Assembly: GCA_024278415.1 (NCBI GenBank)
Contig: JAJRTI010000814.1
Location: 1-12,253, forward strand
Direction of reading: 5' to 3'
Source: Planctomycetota bacterium
GTDB lineage: Bacteria; Planctomycetota; Brocadiia; JAJRTI01
Length of the DNA stretch: 12,253 nt
Part shown: positions 5,164 through 12,253 of the stretch, one piece after another
Layout of the letters: each line of letters starts with the position of its first letter
Position numbering within the stretch: the stretch's first letter is position 1
The notes under the pieces: model-generated
Database searches by the model: none
The model's input: the letters and a program-made list of their open reading frames with translations, nothing else
What the model was told of the DNA's origin: nothing
Made by a program: the position numbers and the translations under genes

Positions 5164-6882
5164 TCACGACCCCTTTGCGCGCAGAAGTTTCGCGGCGTCT
5201 TCGCCACCGTTCTGCACGTGCAGCAGCGGCATGGGCCTGTCCACGCCTTCCACGAATCCTGGCCGGGCTTGCCAGGGCGTGCAGGACATGACGTTCGTCA
5301 TGTCCATCCAATATTGGAGGCGCGCTACTTTCAGAGCCCACGTCATGTGGAAGTGATTTGCGGGGGCGAACTGCTTGTACTCGACCATGGTCGCGTACTT
5401 GGGCACGACAAACGTGTGCGGCCAGGTGGGCGTTGACGTGGCACAGACTGCCTGCCAGAGGCCGTCGGGCAGCTCGGTCGTGGTCGCTTCGTCCCAGATG
5501 AGCGAGAACATATTATTGAGTGCGCTGTAGGCCATGCGGCCCGCGATGCCATCGATGTTCGGCGGGGAGACGAAGTTGACCGAATTGCCCATGCCGGGGA
5601 AATAGTGCTTCTCCGCGAGCGGCATCGAGACGCCGGCCATGATTTCGTCGATGCTCGCGCCGGGGCTGGCGGCCCAGTCGAAGGCTGCGCTCCCCGAGTT
5701 GTCTCCGTCCACGAAGCCCTTTTGCTCCCAGAGCGTGGAGCCGTCGTGCTCGATTTTGAGTTTGTCGGCCAGTGCGCAAACTTCCCACGGCTCCCACACC
5801 TTTCGGAAGTCCATGAAGAGCGGCGGGTTGCCGCCGGAGAGCCACGTGAAGAAGAGCATGGTGAGCAGGCCCTGCACGTCCGCCTCGGTTGCATACGGGA
5901 GCGGGGACTTGGGGCCGTTGTGGTCGAACGTGCTGTTGAAGAGCGACTCCATGCCGTCCGCGACCGGCAGCGGAATGCCGCGGGGGTCGCTGCCCCATTC
6001 GAGTTGGCTCATGAACCCGCCGCCGACCGCGTTGAGTTCGGCCATGATGTCGCGCACGATGAGGTACATCGCGAGGCTTTGGTCGAAGCGGTCGCTGTCG
6101 GCCTTCTTGGGCAGTTCGATGCGCTTGCCGAGCATCTTGTCGAGCCACGTGCGCAGGGCCTTGAGTTCCTTGGCGTCGTACGCCTTCTTGCTGAGCATGT
6201 CCGCGAGGAGCTTCATGTCCAACCGCGTGATCTCGATGCCGAAGGTGTTGCGCGTGGGGATGATGTGTCCGAGCGCGGTCTCCATGCCCATGGAGTCGTG
6301 GCCGAAGACTACGACGCGGCGGCCTTTGAGGCCTTGATAGGTGATCGCGGCGTACGCCCAGTCGACCATGGCCTCTGCGGTCGCGTCGGTCATTTTGGGG
6401 TTCTGCCCGGTGTCGGGCCACGTGCCCACGTTGATGTGCACGAGCTTGCCATACTGCGTGATCGCGCCGGATGCGGCGTGCACGAACACGACGCCAGGCT
6501 TGGGGCCGGAGTTGCCACAGGTCAGGTTGAGCGGCGTGTCCTTAGGGAAGTGGCTGAGGAGCGAGATGAGCGAGAGCTGCGGGAAGGCCCAGGTGTCGGG
6601 CACGCACACGAGTACGCTCACGCCCTCGTCCTTGAACTGCTTGGCGACGATGTCGGCCTGCGCCTCGCCGTCGACGAGGACGGGCGACCACACGACCCGC
6701 ACGGGTTTGCCGTCGGGCAGCTTCACTTGGTCGGCGAGGATGTCGGCCGCGTGTTTGATGATATTGTTCGAGCGTTGCCGCGACTCCTTGTCGACGCGCG
6801 GGTCGCACGTTGCGAACACGCCGATGGCCGGCGCGGCCACGGCGCTTTTCGTCGTGAGCGATAGCCGTTGAGCTTTGGGCAT
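5164..6882 (-). CDS. L-fucose isomerase family protein
   Basis: A 572-residue cytoplasmic protein, close in length to bacterial FucI (about 590). The C-terminal half carries the FucI/AraA signature: E333 in ATEADVQGLL (331-340), D358 in FMDFRKVWEPWEV (356-368), and H510 or H512 in NHFHMTW. These fit the metal-binding Glu, Asp and His of E. coli FucI (E337, D361, H528). The expected reaction is Mn2+-dependent aldose-ketose isomerisation of L-fucose, D-arabinose or a related sugar. No fucose kinase, aldolase or transporter is nearby, so the true substrate is open. ATG at 6882 has GGAG 9 nt upstream. It follows the PiT gene on the same strand but has its own promoter (6990-7018) in the 218-bp gap. 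The frame stays open upstream over the PiT gene by chance; it is not a fusion. Confidence 0.88.
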   Translation of the reverse strand: MPKAQRLSLTTKSAVAAPAIGVFATCDPRVDKESRQRSNNIIKHAADILADQVKLPDGKPVRVVWSPVLVDGEAQADIVAKQFKDEGVSVLVCVPDTWAFPQLSLISLLSHFPKDTPLNLTCGNSGPKPGVVFVHAASGAITQYGKLVHINVGTWPDTGQNPKMTDATAEAMVDWAYAAITYQGLKGRRVVVFGHDSMGMETALGHIIPTRNTFGIEITRLDMKLLADMLSKKAYDAKELKALRTWLDKMLGKRIELPKKADSDRFDQSLAMYLIVRDIMAELNAVGGGFMSQLEWGSDPRGIPLPVADGMESLFNSTFDHNGPKSPLPYATEADVQGLLTMLFFTWLSGGNPPLFMDFRKVWEPWEVCALADKLKIEHDGSTLWEQKGFVDGDNSGSAAFDWAASPGASIDEIMAGVSMPLAEKHYFPGMGNSVNFVSPPNIDGIAGRMAYSALNNMFSLIWDEATTTELPDGLWQAVCATSTPTWPHTFVVPKYATMVEYKQFAPANHFHMTWALKVARLQYWMDMTNVMSCTPWQARPGFVEGVDRPMPLLHVQNGGEDAAKLLRAKGS

Positions 6883-6989
6883 GGGTGGGGACTCCTTCGT
6901 GGAAGTCGTGGCCGAAGCCGCAGCAGAGGCGAGCCCCTCTCGCTGCGCAATCGGTCGAAGGGGAAAGGTGATAGGCGAAGGGGAGGAGT

Positions 6990-7018
6990 AATATACCCGG
7001 CCGGCGATGGCATGGCAA
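6990..7018 (-). promoter_or_regulatory. Sigma70-type promoter for the fucose isomerase family gene
   Basis: On the minus strand TTGCCA (7018-7013) and TATATT (6995-6990) are separated by exactly 17 nt. Transcription would begin near 6983, giving a leader of about 100 nt. The rest of the 218-bp gap shows nothing clear except a run of nine G (plus strand) at 7089-7097 just beyond the PiT stop codon. Confidence 0.6.
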
Positions 7019-7100
7019 GGTGCTGCGGCTGAGACCGCGCGGCGGCTTCCGACAGTGGCCGCGCCCCTTCCCCGGTTGGTGGCCCCGTGGGGGGGGGCGG

Positions 7101-8651
7101 CTACTCGGTGGTGGTGGCCGATGGTGCTTGGCGTGTGCCGGGCTCGGACGCGTGATAGCGCTTTTCGTGCGCGTCTGCGCGGCGCTTGAAGAGGAAGCGC
7201 ATGGCGAGGTTGAGCCCGAGGGAAATGACGATCCCGGCCATGGAGAGGCGGAAGACAAGGATGGCGATGCAGCCAGTGGCGCAGATCGCGATGATTGGAG
7301 CGATGAACCAGCACGTGACGACCCAAATCGCGCGGCCCATCTTGAGGTCCGCGTCGCCGCGCACGAACACGCGGTCGGAGAGGCCCGTGCCGAGCATGGC
7401 GGCGAACGCGACATACGTGGTGGACACCGGCAGGCCTCTGCCTGAGGCGAACGCGATGACGCTCGCGCTCACGCCGGTGATGACGGACGCGCGGAGGGTG
7501 TCGTAGTGGACTTTTTTGCCGTGCTCGTCGAGCGAGGGCGCCGGAGCGAGTTCCTTGGGGTGGCCGCGGAATCTGAGAAACGCGCGCGCCAACGCGCGGC
7601 ACCATTCGGGCGCGTACAGGGCGACGTGGTCGAACTGGCTGCCGGTGTTGACTTGTGCGCGGGTGACGCGCTGGGAGTACGTCGTGAACATGCCCGACGC
7701 CATGAGCACTCCGCAGCCGAGCAAGGCCCACCAGGGAATGGGGATTTCCGACCCGATGTTGGCCAAGTCTGCGCCACTGCCTTGGGTGGCTTGCACGTGC
7801 TTCCACAACGTGATGCCGGCCAAGCCCGGTGAGGCCGCATTGGCCAAGTCGTTTTGGCCGAACGCGAAGGCCATGCAGACCATGCCGAGCACCGCAGTGA
7901 CGTGGAAGAGGAACTTGCTGCCGCGGGGATGCGTTGTCACCAGGATCAAGTGCACCAGGAGTGTGAAGGCCCCCCACATGAGGAGCAACACCAGCCACTG
8001 GCCGTAGGCCTCGAAGACTTCGCTCTTGATCAATTTCACAAACGGCACGTTCTTGAGCCCCTTGAAGACCATAAACCAACTGAGCCACGTGCACATGGCG
8101 CCCGCGATCCATGGGCCGTGGAGCATGACGGCTTCGGGATCTTGCGCTTTGTCGCGTATGGCGCCCCGGAACACGCGCATGGTCAGGAAGGATGCGATGC
8201 CGCTCACCGCGATCGAGATGATGATGCCTGTGGTCACAGTGCCCACCTTGGACCAGTTGACATTGGAGGGGCCCGCGAGGAAAAGCGCTGCGCCAACCAG
8301 TTCGAAGACGAGACAGGCGGTGGTGCTGACCGGCATGCCAAAACCCGAGAACGCGTAGAGCATGACCGTGTCGACGAAGTAGACGCTGATGTAAATGGCC
8401 AGCGCTTTCTTCACGGTCAAGACGGTGGGATCGAAAATGCCCTTGCGCGCGGTTTCCATGACTGGCGCCGAGAACGACGCGCCGAGAATGACGGCCGCGC
8501 CTGCAATCGCGACGGCAACCCGTCGGCGCAGAACGCGGGCGCCGAAGACGGCGTTCACCAGATTCGTCGCATCGTTGCGGCCCACCTCGATGCAGTCCCA
8601 GATGAGCATGCCGAGGCCGAGGAATGCGGCGCAAGTTAGGAAGTCGGGCAT
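7101..8651 (-). CDS. Inorganic phosphate transporter, PiT family
   Basis: A 516-residue inner-membrane permease of the PiT (PF01384) family. Both halves of the internal repeat are visible: GRNDATN (24-30) and GQNDLANA (265-272) match the GANDVANA signatures, and each is followed later by PVSTT (107-111 and 408-412). About ten or more hydrophobic segments are present, with a hydrophilic central loop (roughly 340-385). The family moves phosphate, often as metal-phosphate, by cation symport. ATG at 8651 is chosen over a TTG four codons earlier because GAGG lies 6 nt before it. It is divergent from a Na+/Pi cotransporter starting at 8960. In many bacteria a PhoU-like (DUF47) partner accompanies PiT; here the only PhoU-like domain is in the divergent gene. 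Confidence 0.93.
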   Translation of the reverse strand: MPDFLTCAAFLGLGMLIWDCIEVGRNDATNLVNAVFGARVLRRRVAVAIAGAAVILGASFSAPVMETARKGIFDPTVLTVKKALAIYISVYFVDTVMLYAFSGFGMPVSTTACLVFELVGAALFLAGPSNVNWSKVGTVTTGIIISIAVSGIASFLTMRVFRGAIRDKAQDPEAVMLHGPWIAGAMCTWLSWFMVFKGLKNVPFVKLIKSEVFEAYGQWLVLLLMWGAFTLLVHLILVTTHPRGSKFLFHVTAVLGMVCMAFAFGQNDLANAASPGLAGITLWKHVQATQGSGADLANIGSEIPIPWWALLGCGVLMASGMFTTYSQRVTRAQVNTGSQFDHVALYAPEWCRALARAFLRFRGHPKELAPAPSLDEHGKKVHYDTLRASVITGVSASVIAFASGRGLPVSTTYVAFAAMLGTGLSDRVFVRGDADLKMGRAIWVVTCWFIAPIIAICATGCIAILVFRLSMAGIVISLGLNLAMRFLFKRRADAHEKRYHASEPGTRQAPSATTTE

Positions 8652-8959
8652 TGCGATCCTCAAATGACAATGGGAATGTGAGCGGCCTGCTCAGCTTCGA
8701 TCACACGGATCGCGCCGCAGACAGATGGGGTGGTATCGGGCGGTAGCGGCCGTTCTGGGGGCGCAAGCGGCGAGGCGTTTGGCGATTACGGCGTGTCGTT
8801 GGGCCGTGCCCGCACTAGGTGAGCATTCTGACAGAAGGATACGAAAGCAATGCTAGGGGTGCGTTAGAAGGCGGTTAGCATGGGCGTGGCAGGGGTGGTA
8901 GAATGCCTGGGCCTTGTAGCGCTTTACGCCCGTATGATGCTAACAGGAGTCGGCGTCTC
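8652..8959. promoter_or_regulatory. Divergent control region between two phosphate transporter genes
   Basis: This 308-bp stretch has no gene of its own and must hold both start regions. ATGCTA occurs at 8850-8855 and 8937-8942, and in reverse at 8876-8881. A candidate plus-strand promoter is TTAGCA (8875-8880), 18 nt, TAGAAT (8899-8904). On the minus side only the GAGG ribosome binding site is clear. No Pho-box-like tandem CTGTCAT repeat was seen. Confidence 0.45.
8874..8944 (+). promoter_or_regulatory. Long-range inverted repeat ahead of the Na+/Pi cotransporter
   Basis: GTTAGCAT (8874-8881) is the exact reverse complement of ATGCTAAC (8937-8944). Next to them GGGCGT (8882-8887) pairs with ACGCCC (8926-8931), leaving a 5-nt bulge on the right. 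The left arm overlaps the candidate -35 box and the right arm ends directly before AGGAG (8945-8949). This fits a pair of operator half-sites or a leader stem controlling access to the ribosome binding site. Confidence 0.4.
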
Positions 8960-10699
8960 GTGTCCATGTTCCTAACATTCCTTGGCGGGCTCGGCCTGCT
9001 GCTCTTCGGCATGTCCCAGATGTCTGAAGGTCTGCGCAAGGCCGCGGGCAAGAAGGCGCGGCAAGTGCTGGAGATGCTGACTGGCAACGTGTTCAAGTCT
9101 GTCGGTGTGGGGGCGCTGGTCACGTGCATTATACAAAGCTCCAGCGCCACGACAGTGATGGTCGTGGGCTTCGTGAACGCGGGGCTTCTCCGGCTGCGCC
9201 AAGCCATTGGCACCATCATGGGAGCGAACATTGGCACGACGATCACCGCGTGGCTGATATCCCTATTCGCGGCCCTGAAACATGCAAAGATAAGCCGATA
9301 TGGTCTGCCCATGGTGGGTATCGGTTTCATCGCTCACGCGCTGGCCCGCCGGAATGGGCGGAACTGGGGGCAGGCCCTGCTTGGGCTGGGGCTCATCATT
9401 CTTGGTTTGGGATTCATGAAGGACGCGTTCGGGCCGCTGTGCGAATCCGGACACGTCAGCAAGCTCTTCACCTTCTTCGGCCAGTCACCGTTTTGGGGGT
9501 TTCTGGCAGGCGCGTTGATGACCGCGGTCCTGCAGAGTTCGAGCGCCACCATCGGCATCGCCCAATTGCTTGCGGCGACCGGTGTGCTGAGCTTAGACGC
9601 CGCGCTGCCGATTGTGATCGGCGATAACGTTGGGACCACCATCACAGCCAACCTCGCGGCTATCGGTGCGAATACCAATGCGCGGCGAGCCGCGATCGCA
9701 CACTTCCTTTTCAATGTGTTTGGGTACATCTACCTTCCTTTCATCGCGATTGGATTGTTCCAGAGCGCTCTGGAGGCGGTGGTTCCAGGCGAACTGGGGC
9801 GTGACAACATCGCCGTGCACATTGCCGCGGCTCACACGGCCGTCAACGTCTTGAGCACGCTCATCTTCATGCCCTTGGCCGGCCGGCTCGAGCGACTCGT
9901 GGTGTATCTGGTGCCCAGCGACGGCGACGAGATGATCGGGCAGCCTCAGTTCCTGGAGAAGCACTTGCTCGATACGCCGGTGTTGGCCTTGGACAGCGCG
10001 AAGAAAGAAATCCTGCGCATGATGGAGATCGCGTCCAATTCGGTGGCGAATGCCATGGCCGCGCTCACGGACGACAAGGGCAAGGCGAAGGCAAGAGGCA
10101 AGGCGATCAAGCGAGTCGATCGACGAGAAGAAGCCATCGATCAACTCCAGGGGGACATTACCAATTACTTGGTCGAGATCTCGAGCCGCGACATCGACCT
10201 GGCGGAGGCCAATGAGTTCCCTGTGCTCATCCACGTGGTGAACGACATCGAGCGTATCGGCGATCACGCGGTCAACCTGGCCGAACTCGCGCAGACCTAC
10301 ATGGAGGAGAGGCTCAGCTTCAGCAAGGCGGCCGCCCGGGACATCAAGAAGCTGAAGGATGAGGTCGACGCGATGATGGCGGAGACTGTCAGAGCGCTGG
10401 AGGACAATGATCGTGAGGCTGCGGCGGAGGCGCTCAAACGAGAGATGGCGATCAACGACATTGAGATCGATTGCCGCAAAGGCCACGCCGTCAGGCTGGC
10501 TAGGAAGAAGTGTGAGGTGCAAGCAGGGCTCGTGTTTCTTGATGTCATCACCAACATGGAAAAAATCGGCGACCACCTCGCCAACATCGATCAAGCTGTC
10601 ATGGGCGCGTTTCAGTGGGGCAGGAAGTTCCGGCTCAGGGACGAGGACGAGCCAGGGGCCTCGGAACCGCCGGAGGCAGAGTCAAAGGCTTCGGATTGA
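8960..10699 (+). CDS. Na+/phosphate cotransporter with C-terminal PhoU-like domain
   Basis: A 579-residue protein. Residues 1-320 form a membrane domain of the Na/Pi cotransporter (PF02690, NptA-like) family with the two inverted-repeat signatures QSSSATT (59-65) and QSSSATI (192-198), and GANIGTT (88-94) and GDNVGTT (221-227). Residues about 340-550 are an all-helical PhoU-like domain with the two metal-site motifs DIERIGDH (429-436) and MEKIGDH (533-539). It should import phosphate with sodium, with the cytoplasmic PhoU part as a likely sensor or regulator. GTG at 8960 is chosen because AGGAG (8945-8949) lies 10 nt upstream; ATG at 8966 would need 16 nt, and ATG at 8903 lacks a good site. 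The tail after 555 is acidic and low in complexity. Confidence 0.92.
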   Translation: MSMFLTFLGGLGLLLFGMSQMSEGLRKAAGKKARQVLEMLTGNVFKSVGVGALVTCIIQSSSATTVMVVGFVNAGLLRLRQAIGTIMGANIGTTITAWLISLFAALKHAKISRYGLPMVGIGFIAHALARRNGRNWGQALLGLGLIILGLGFMKDAFGPLCESGHVSKLFTFFGQSPFWGFLAGALMTAVLQSSSATIGIAQLLAATGVLSLDAALPIVIGDNVGTTITANLAAIGANTNARRAAIAHFLFNVFGYIYLPFIAIGLFQSALEAVVPGELGRDNIAVHIAAAHTAVNVLSTLIFMPLAGRLERLVVYLVPSDGDEMIGQPQFLEKHLLDTPVLALDSAKKEILRMMEIASNSVANAMAALTDDKGKAKARGKAIKRVDRREEAIDQLQGDITNYLVEISSRDIDLAEANEFPVLIHVVNDIERIGDHAVNLAELAQTYMEERLSFSKAAARDIKKLKDEVDAMMAETVRALEDNDREAAAEALKREMAINDIEIDCRKGHAVRLARKKCEVQAGLVFLDVITNMEKIGDHLANIDQAVMGAFQWGRKFRLRDEDEPGASEPPEAESKASD

Positions 10700-10720
10700 C
10701 GCACCGAGCCTTCCCTCGCC

Positions 10721-10748
10721 TTGACCCCTTGCTCCTTGAGGGTATAAT
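10721..10748 (+). promoter_or_regulatory. Sigma70-type promoter for the oxidoreductase gene
   Basis: TTGACC (10721-10726) and TATAAT (10743-10748, exact consensus) are 16 nt apart. Transcription would start near 10755, giving a C-rich leader of about 45 nt. It begins 21 nt after the stop of the cotransporter, with no terminator hairpin seen between them. Confidence 0.75.
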
Positions 10749-10799
10749 CCCCCCCTTTCTTGCCCACCCACCCCACCTCCCTTCATGGAGAACGGACCC

Positions 10800-11816
10800 A
10801 TGGCTAAGATCGGCATGATCGGATCAGGCGGAATTGCTCGTCATCACTGCACCCGTCTGGCCAAGATCGACGCCGCACAGATCGTCGCGTGCGCGGACCT
10901 GAGTGAAGAGAATCGTGCCAAGCTCGCGGACGACTTCAACGTTGACAAGACGTTCGAGGACTATCGCGACATGCTTGCGCTCGATGAGGTCGAGGCTGTG
11001 TACGTGTGCCTGCCGACCTTTCTGCATTGTGACGCGGTCGTGGCCGCGGCCCAGGCCGGGAAGCAGGTGTTCTGCGAGAAGCCGATGGCCATGTCCCTCG
11101 ACGACGCGCAGAAGATGATCGACGTGTGCGCGGATAAGGGCGTCAAGCTCATGCTGGGGTTCGTGCGCCGGTTCGACAACTTCTGGGGCAAGATGCGGGA
11201 GCTGATCCAGGGCGGGGCCATCGGCCGGCCCGTGCTCTGGCGCAACTGTGCGGCGAGCGGTGGGCCCAGTCGGCGGTGGTTCAACGACGCGGAAAAGGGC
11301 GGCGGCCCGCTCATTGACGGTGCGGTGCACAACTACGATTTCGCACGATACACCTTCGGCGAGGCCGAGTTAGCCATGGGTAGCATGAATAACTTCAAGC
11401 CGGACAACACCGCACTCGATACGGGCAGCGGCCTGGTGCGCTTCAAGTCCGGGGACGAGTGCATGCTCTCCTGGTCGTGGGGCCTGCCCGACGGCTGCCG
11501 TGGCGGAAGTCTGATGGACGTGCTTGGCCCGGAAGGCGCGATCGAGTTTGGCGCCGCGGCTGACGACTACCCGGAAGGCACAAGCCCCCAAACCCACGGC
11601 GGCTTCACCGTCATGGGCGCAGGCGGAGAGACGCGCGTCGAGGTCTACGAAAAGAACGACATGTTCCAAGACCAAGCGCAACACTTCGTGGACTGCGTGG
11701 ACAACGATGTGGCGCCGAAGGTGACCGGGAAGGACGGCAAACTCGGGCTTGAGATCGGCCTCGCGATCCTCGATTCGAGCCGCCAAGGCCAGAGCGTACC
11801 GATCGTGGCGGAGTAG
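10800..11816 (+). CDS. Gfo/Idh/MocA family oxidoreductase
   Basis: A 338-residue cytoplasmic NAD(P)-dependent dehydrogenase. The N-terminal Rossmann fold shows the nucleotide loop GSGGIA (8-13) and the EKP motif (93-95) whose Lys is catalytic in this family. The C-terminal half has GGGPLIDGAVHNYD (167-180) with D173 and H177 at the usual active-site positions. The substrate is probably a sugar, cyclitol or sugar acid, but motifs cannot fix it and no pathway genes are adjacent. ATG at 10800 is preferred to ATG at 10785 because GGAG (10787-10790), which overlaps the earlier ATG, is placed 9 nt before it and because the Rossmann strand begins at MAKIGMIG. It has its own strong promoter and is likely monocistronic, with a hairpin 63 nt past the stop. 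Confidence 0.92.
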   Translation: MAKIGMIGSGGIARHHCTRLAKIDAAQIVACADLSEENRAKLADDFNVDKTFEDYRDMLALDEVEAVYVCLPTFLHCDAVVAAAQAGKQVFCEKPMAMSLDDAQKMIDVCADKGVKLMLGFVRRFDNFWGKMRELIQGGAIGRPVLWRNCAASGGPSRRWFNDAEKGGGPLIDGAVHNYDFARYTFGEAELAMGSMNNFKPDNTALDTGSGLVRFKSGDECMLSWSWGLPDGCRGGSLMDVLGPEGAIEFGAAADDYPEGTSPQTHGGFTVMGAGGETRVEVYEKNDMFQDQAQHFVDCVDNDVAPKVTGKDGKLGLEIGLAILDSSRQGQSVPIVAE

Positions 11817-11879
11817 TAACGCACAAGGTGCAGAGTGCATATGGGGACAGGTCTCAGTGGGCTGTCTTCAACGGCTTCG

Positions 11880-11909
11880 CTTGCGGCGGACGGCATCGTC
11901 CGCCGCAAG
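11880..11909 (+). terminator. Perfect 13-bp stem-loop after the oxidoreductase gene
   Basis: Arms 11880-11892 and 11897-11909 (CTTGCGGCGGACG and its exact complement) enclose a 4-nt GCAT loop. It is a very stable GC-rich hairpin 63 nt after the stop codon. No T-run follows (TCGTTCTG comes next), so it may act as an RNA-stabilising 3' structure, a weak terminator or a repeat module. Confidence 0.5.
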
Positions 11910-11916
11910 TCGTTCT

Positions 11917-11930
11917 GTAACGCTTCAGCC
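11917..11930 (+). repeat. Diverged box matching the start of the tandem repeat unit
   Basis: GTAACGCTTCAGCC differs by one base from GTAACACTTCAGCC, which opens both repeat units at 12007 and 12122. The sequence after it differs from the unit except for a few bases, so it is at most a partial or decayed copy. Confidence 0.5.
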
Positions 11931-12006
11931 AAGTGCCATAGCATGGGCCCAAAGGGGCCGCGAAAAAACACGCGAATATTGTGCCAAAAGGCCTGGTACT
12001 TTTGAA

Positions 12007-12121
12007 GTAACACTTCAGCCGATTGCAACAGCCGTTGGCCCCATGAACGTGCGCGAGTTCAATGGACAGCGTTTCCGCTTGACGCAACGCTGTTTGGGAA
12101 GCCCAACGGGCTTCCGGCTTC
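12007..12121 (+). repeat. 115-bp structured tandem repeat, copy 1
   Basis: The unit opens GTAACACTTCAGCC and can fold into three stem-loops in a row: CCATGAAC with GTTC-A-ATGG (12041-12065, one bulged A), CAGCGTT with AACGCTG (12067-12092), and GGAAGCCC with GGGCTTCC (12097-12115, 3-nt loop). It is nearly identical to copy 2. The strand of any transcript is unknown. Confidence 0.8.
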
Positions 12122-12235
12122 GTAACACTTCAGCCGATTGCAACAGCCGTCGGCCCCATGAACGTGCGCGAGTTCAATGGACAGCGTTTCCGCTTGACGC
12201 AACGCTGTTGGGAAGCCCAACGGGCTTCCGGCTTC
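12122..12235 (+). repeat. 115-bp structured tandem repeat, copy 2
   Basis: This copy directly abuts copy 1 and differs from it by one substitution (T at 12036 against C at 12151) and the loss of one T in the run before the last hairpin, so it is 114 bp. All three stem-loops are kept (12156-12180, 12182-12207, 12211-12229). The next bases (12236-12253) do not begin a third copy. Confidence 0.8.
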
Positions 12236-12253
12236 TAGCCCAGGGTTGCGGCC

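Larger units (their letters stand above)
11817..12253. other. 437-bp gene-free tail with structured repeats
   Basis: No protein gene is supported on either strand to the window edge. The stretch contains the hairpin at 11880-11909, a 14-bp box at 11917-11930 resembling the start of the repeat unit, short self-complementary stretches near 11944-11960, and a tandem duplication at 12007-12235. Open frames on the minus strand follow the repeat and lack ribosome binding sites. Confidence 0.6.

Noticed and set aside
4411..5436. Plus-strand open frame of 341 codons overlapping the membrane protein and the convergent isomerase gene.
   Set aside because: It runs across two supported genes on opposite strands and has no domain or ribosome site.
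5605..6864. Plus-strand open frame of 419 codons opposite the fucose isomerase gene.
   Set aside because: Rich in Arg, His, Val and Glu with no motifs; the opposite strand encodes a clear enzyme family over the whole stretch.
7089..7097. Run of nine G just beyond the PiT stop codon, possible G-quadruplex or frameshift site.
   Set aside because: Outside any coding region, and the flanking G tracts are too short for a convincing quadruplex.
5164..8670. One minus-strand reading frame stays open for about 1168 codons across both the fucose isomerase gene and the PiT gene.
   Set aside because: Only the part after ATG at 6882 has protein-like family motifs. The upstream part is a shadow of the PiT gene in another frame, Arg/His/Pro-rich and without hydrophobic segments or domains. 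It is not a fusion protein.
8652..8959. Considered a classical Pho box for PhoB in the divergent transporter region.
   Set aside because: No pair of CTGTCAT-like direct repeats at 11-bp spacing was found on either strand.
11854..12087. Minus-strand open frames through the repeat tail.
   Set aside because: They follow the non-coding repeat units, lack ribosome binding sites and show no known domain.
12007..12235. Considered as a CRISPR array.
   Set aside because: Only two directly abutting long units with no unique spacers between them; no cas genes in the window.

Overview
This window looks like chromosomal DNA from a GC-rich, uncultured, free-living bacterium. It is gene-dense, with clear Shine-Dalgarno sites (GGAG/AGGAG) and recognisable sigma70-type promoters. 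The mix of a PocR/AraC regulator, spore-photoproduct-lyase-like radical SAM proteins, an L-fucose-isomerase-family enzyme, a Gfo/Idh/MocA oxidoreductase and structured intergenic repeats is the kind of content seen in PVC-type or Hydrogenedentota-like genomes. That placement is an inference from gene style only. No rRNA, tRNA, CRISPR array, transposase or phage gene was seen.

Left block (1-3041, all minus strand). Reading leftward there is a PocR-domain AraC-family regulator (3041-2130), then a complete radical SAM protein of the spore photoproduct lyase (SPL) type (2029-710). After a 271-bp gap packed with inverted repeats comes the N-terminal part of a second, paralogous SPL-like protein (438-1), cut by the window edge just inside its radical SAM cysteine motif. 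The regulator probably controls this block.

Middle block (3142-5163). Divergent from the regulator is a short, acidic predicted lipoprotein with a strong promoter and a textbook intrinsic terminator. It is followed by a polytopic membrane protein resembling GT-C/ArnT-type glycosyltransferases (3560-5116). That gene converges on an L-fucose isomerase family gene (6882-5164, minus) that carries its own promoter.

Phosphate block (7101-10699). Two unrelated phosphate transporters lie back to back: a PiT-family permease on the minus strand (8651-7101) and a Na+/Pi cotransporter with a C-terminal PhoU-like domain on the plus strand (8960-10699). The 308-bp region between them has three copies of an ATGCTA motif, two of them forming a long-range inverted repeat around the plus-strand start region. 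This suggests shared regulation of phosphate uptake.

Right end (10721-12253). A Gfo/Idh/MocA oxidoreductase with a near-consensus promoter is followed by 437 bp without a gene. This tail holds a perfect 13-bp hairpin and a near-identical tandem duplication of a 115-bp unit that can fold into three consecutive stem-loops. A diverged 14-bp box from the start of the unit recurs once upstream. The tail and the 439-709 gap are the parts least explained by known features.
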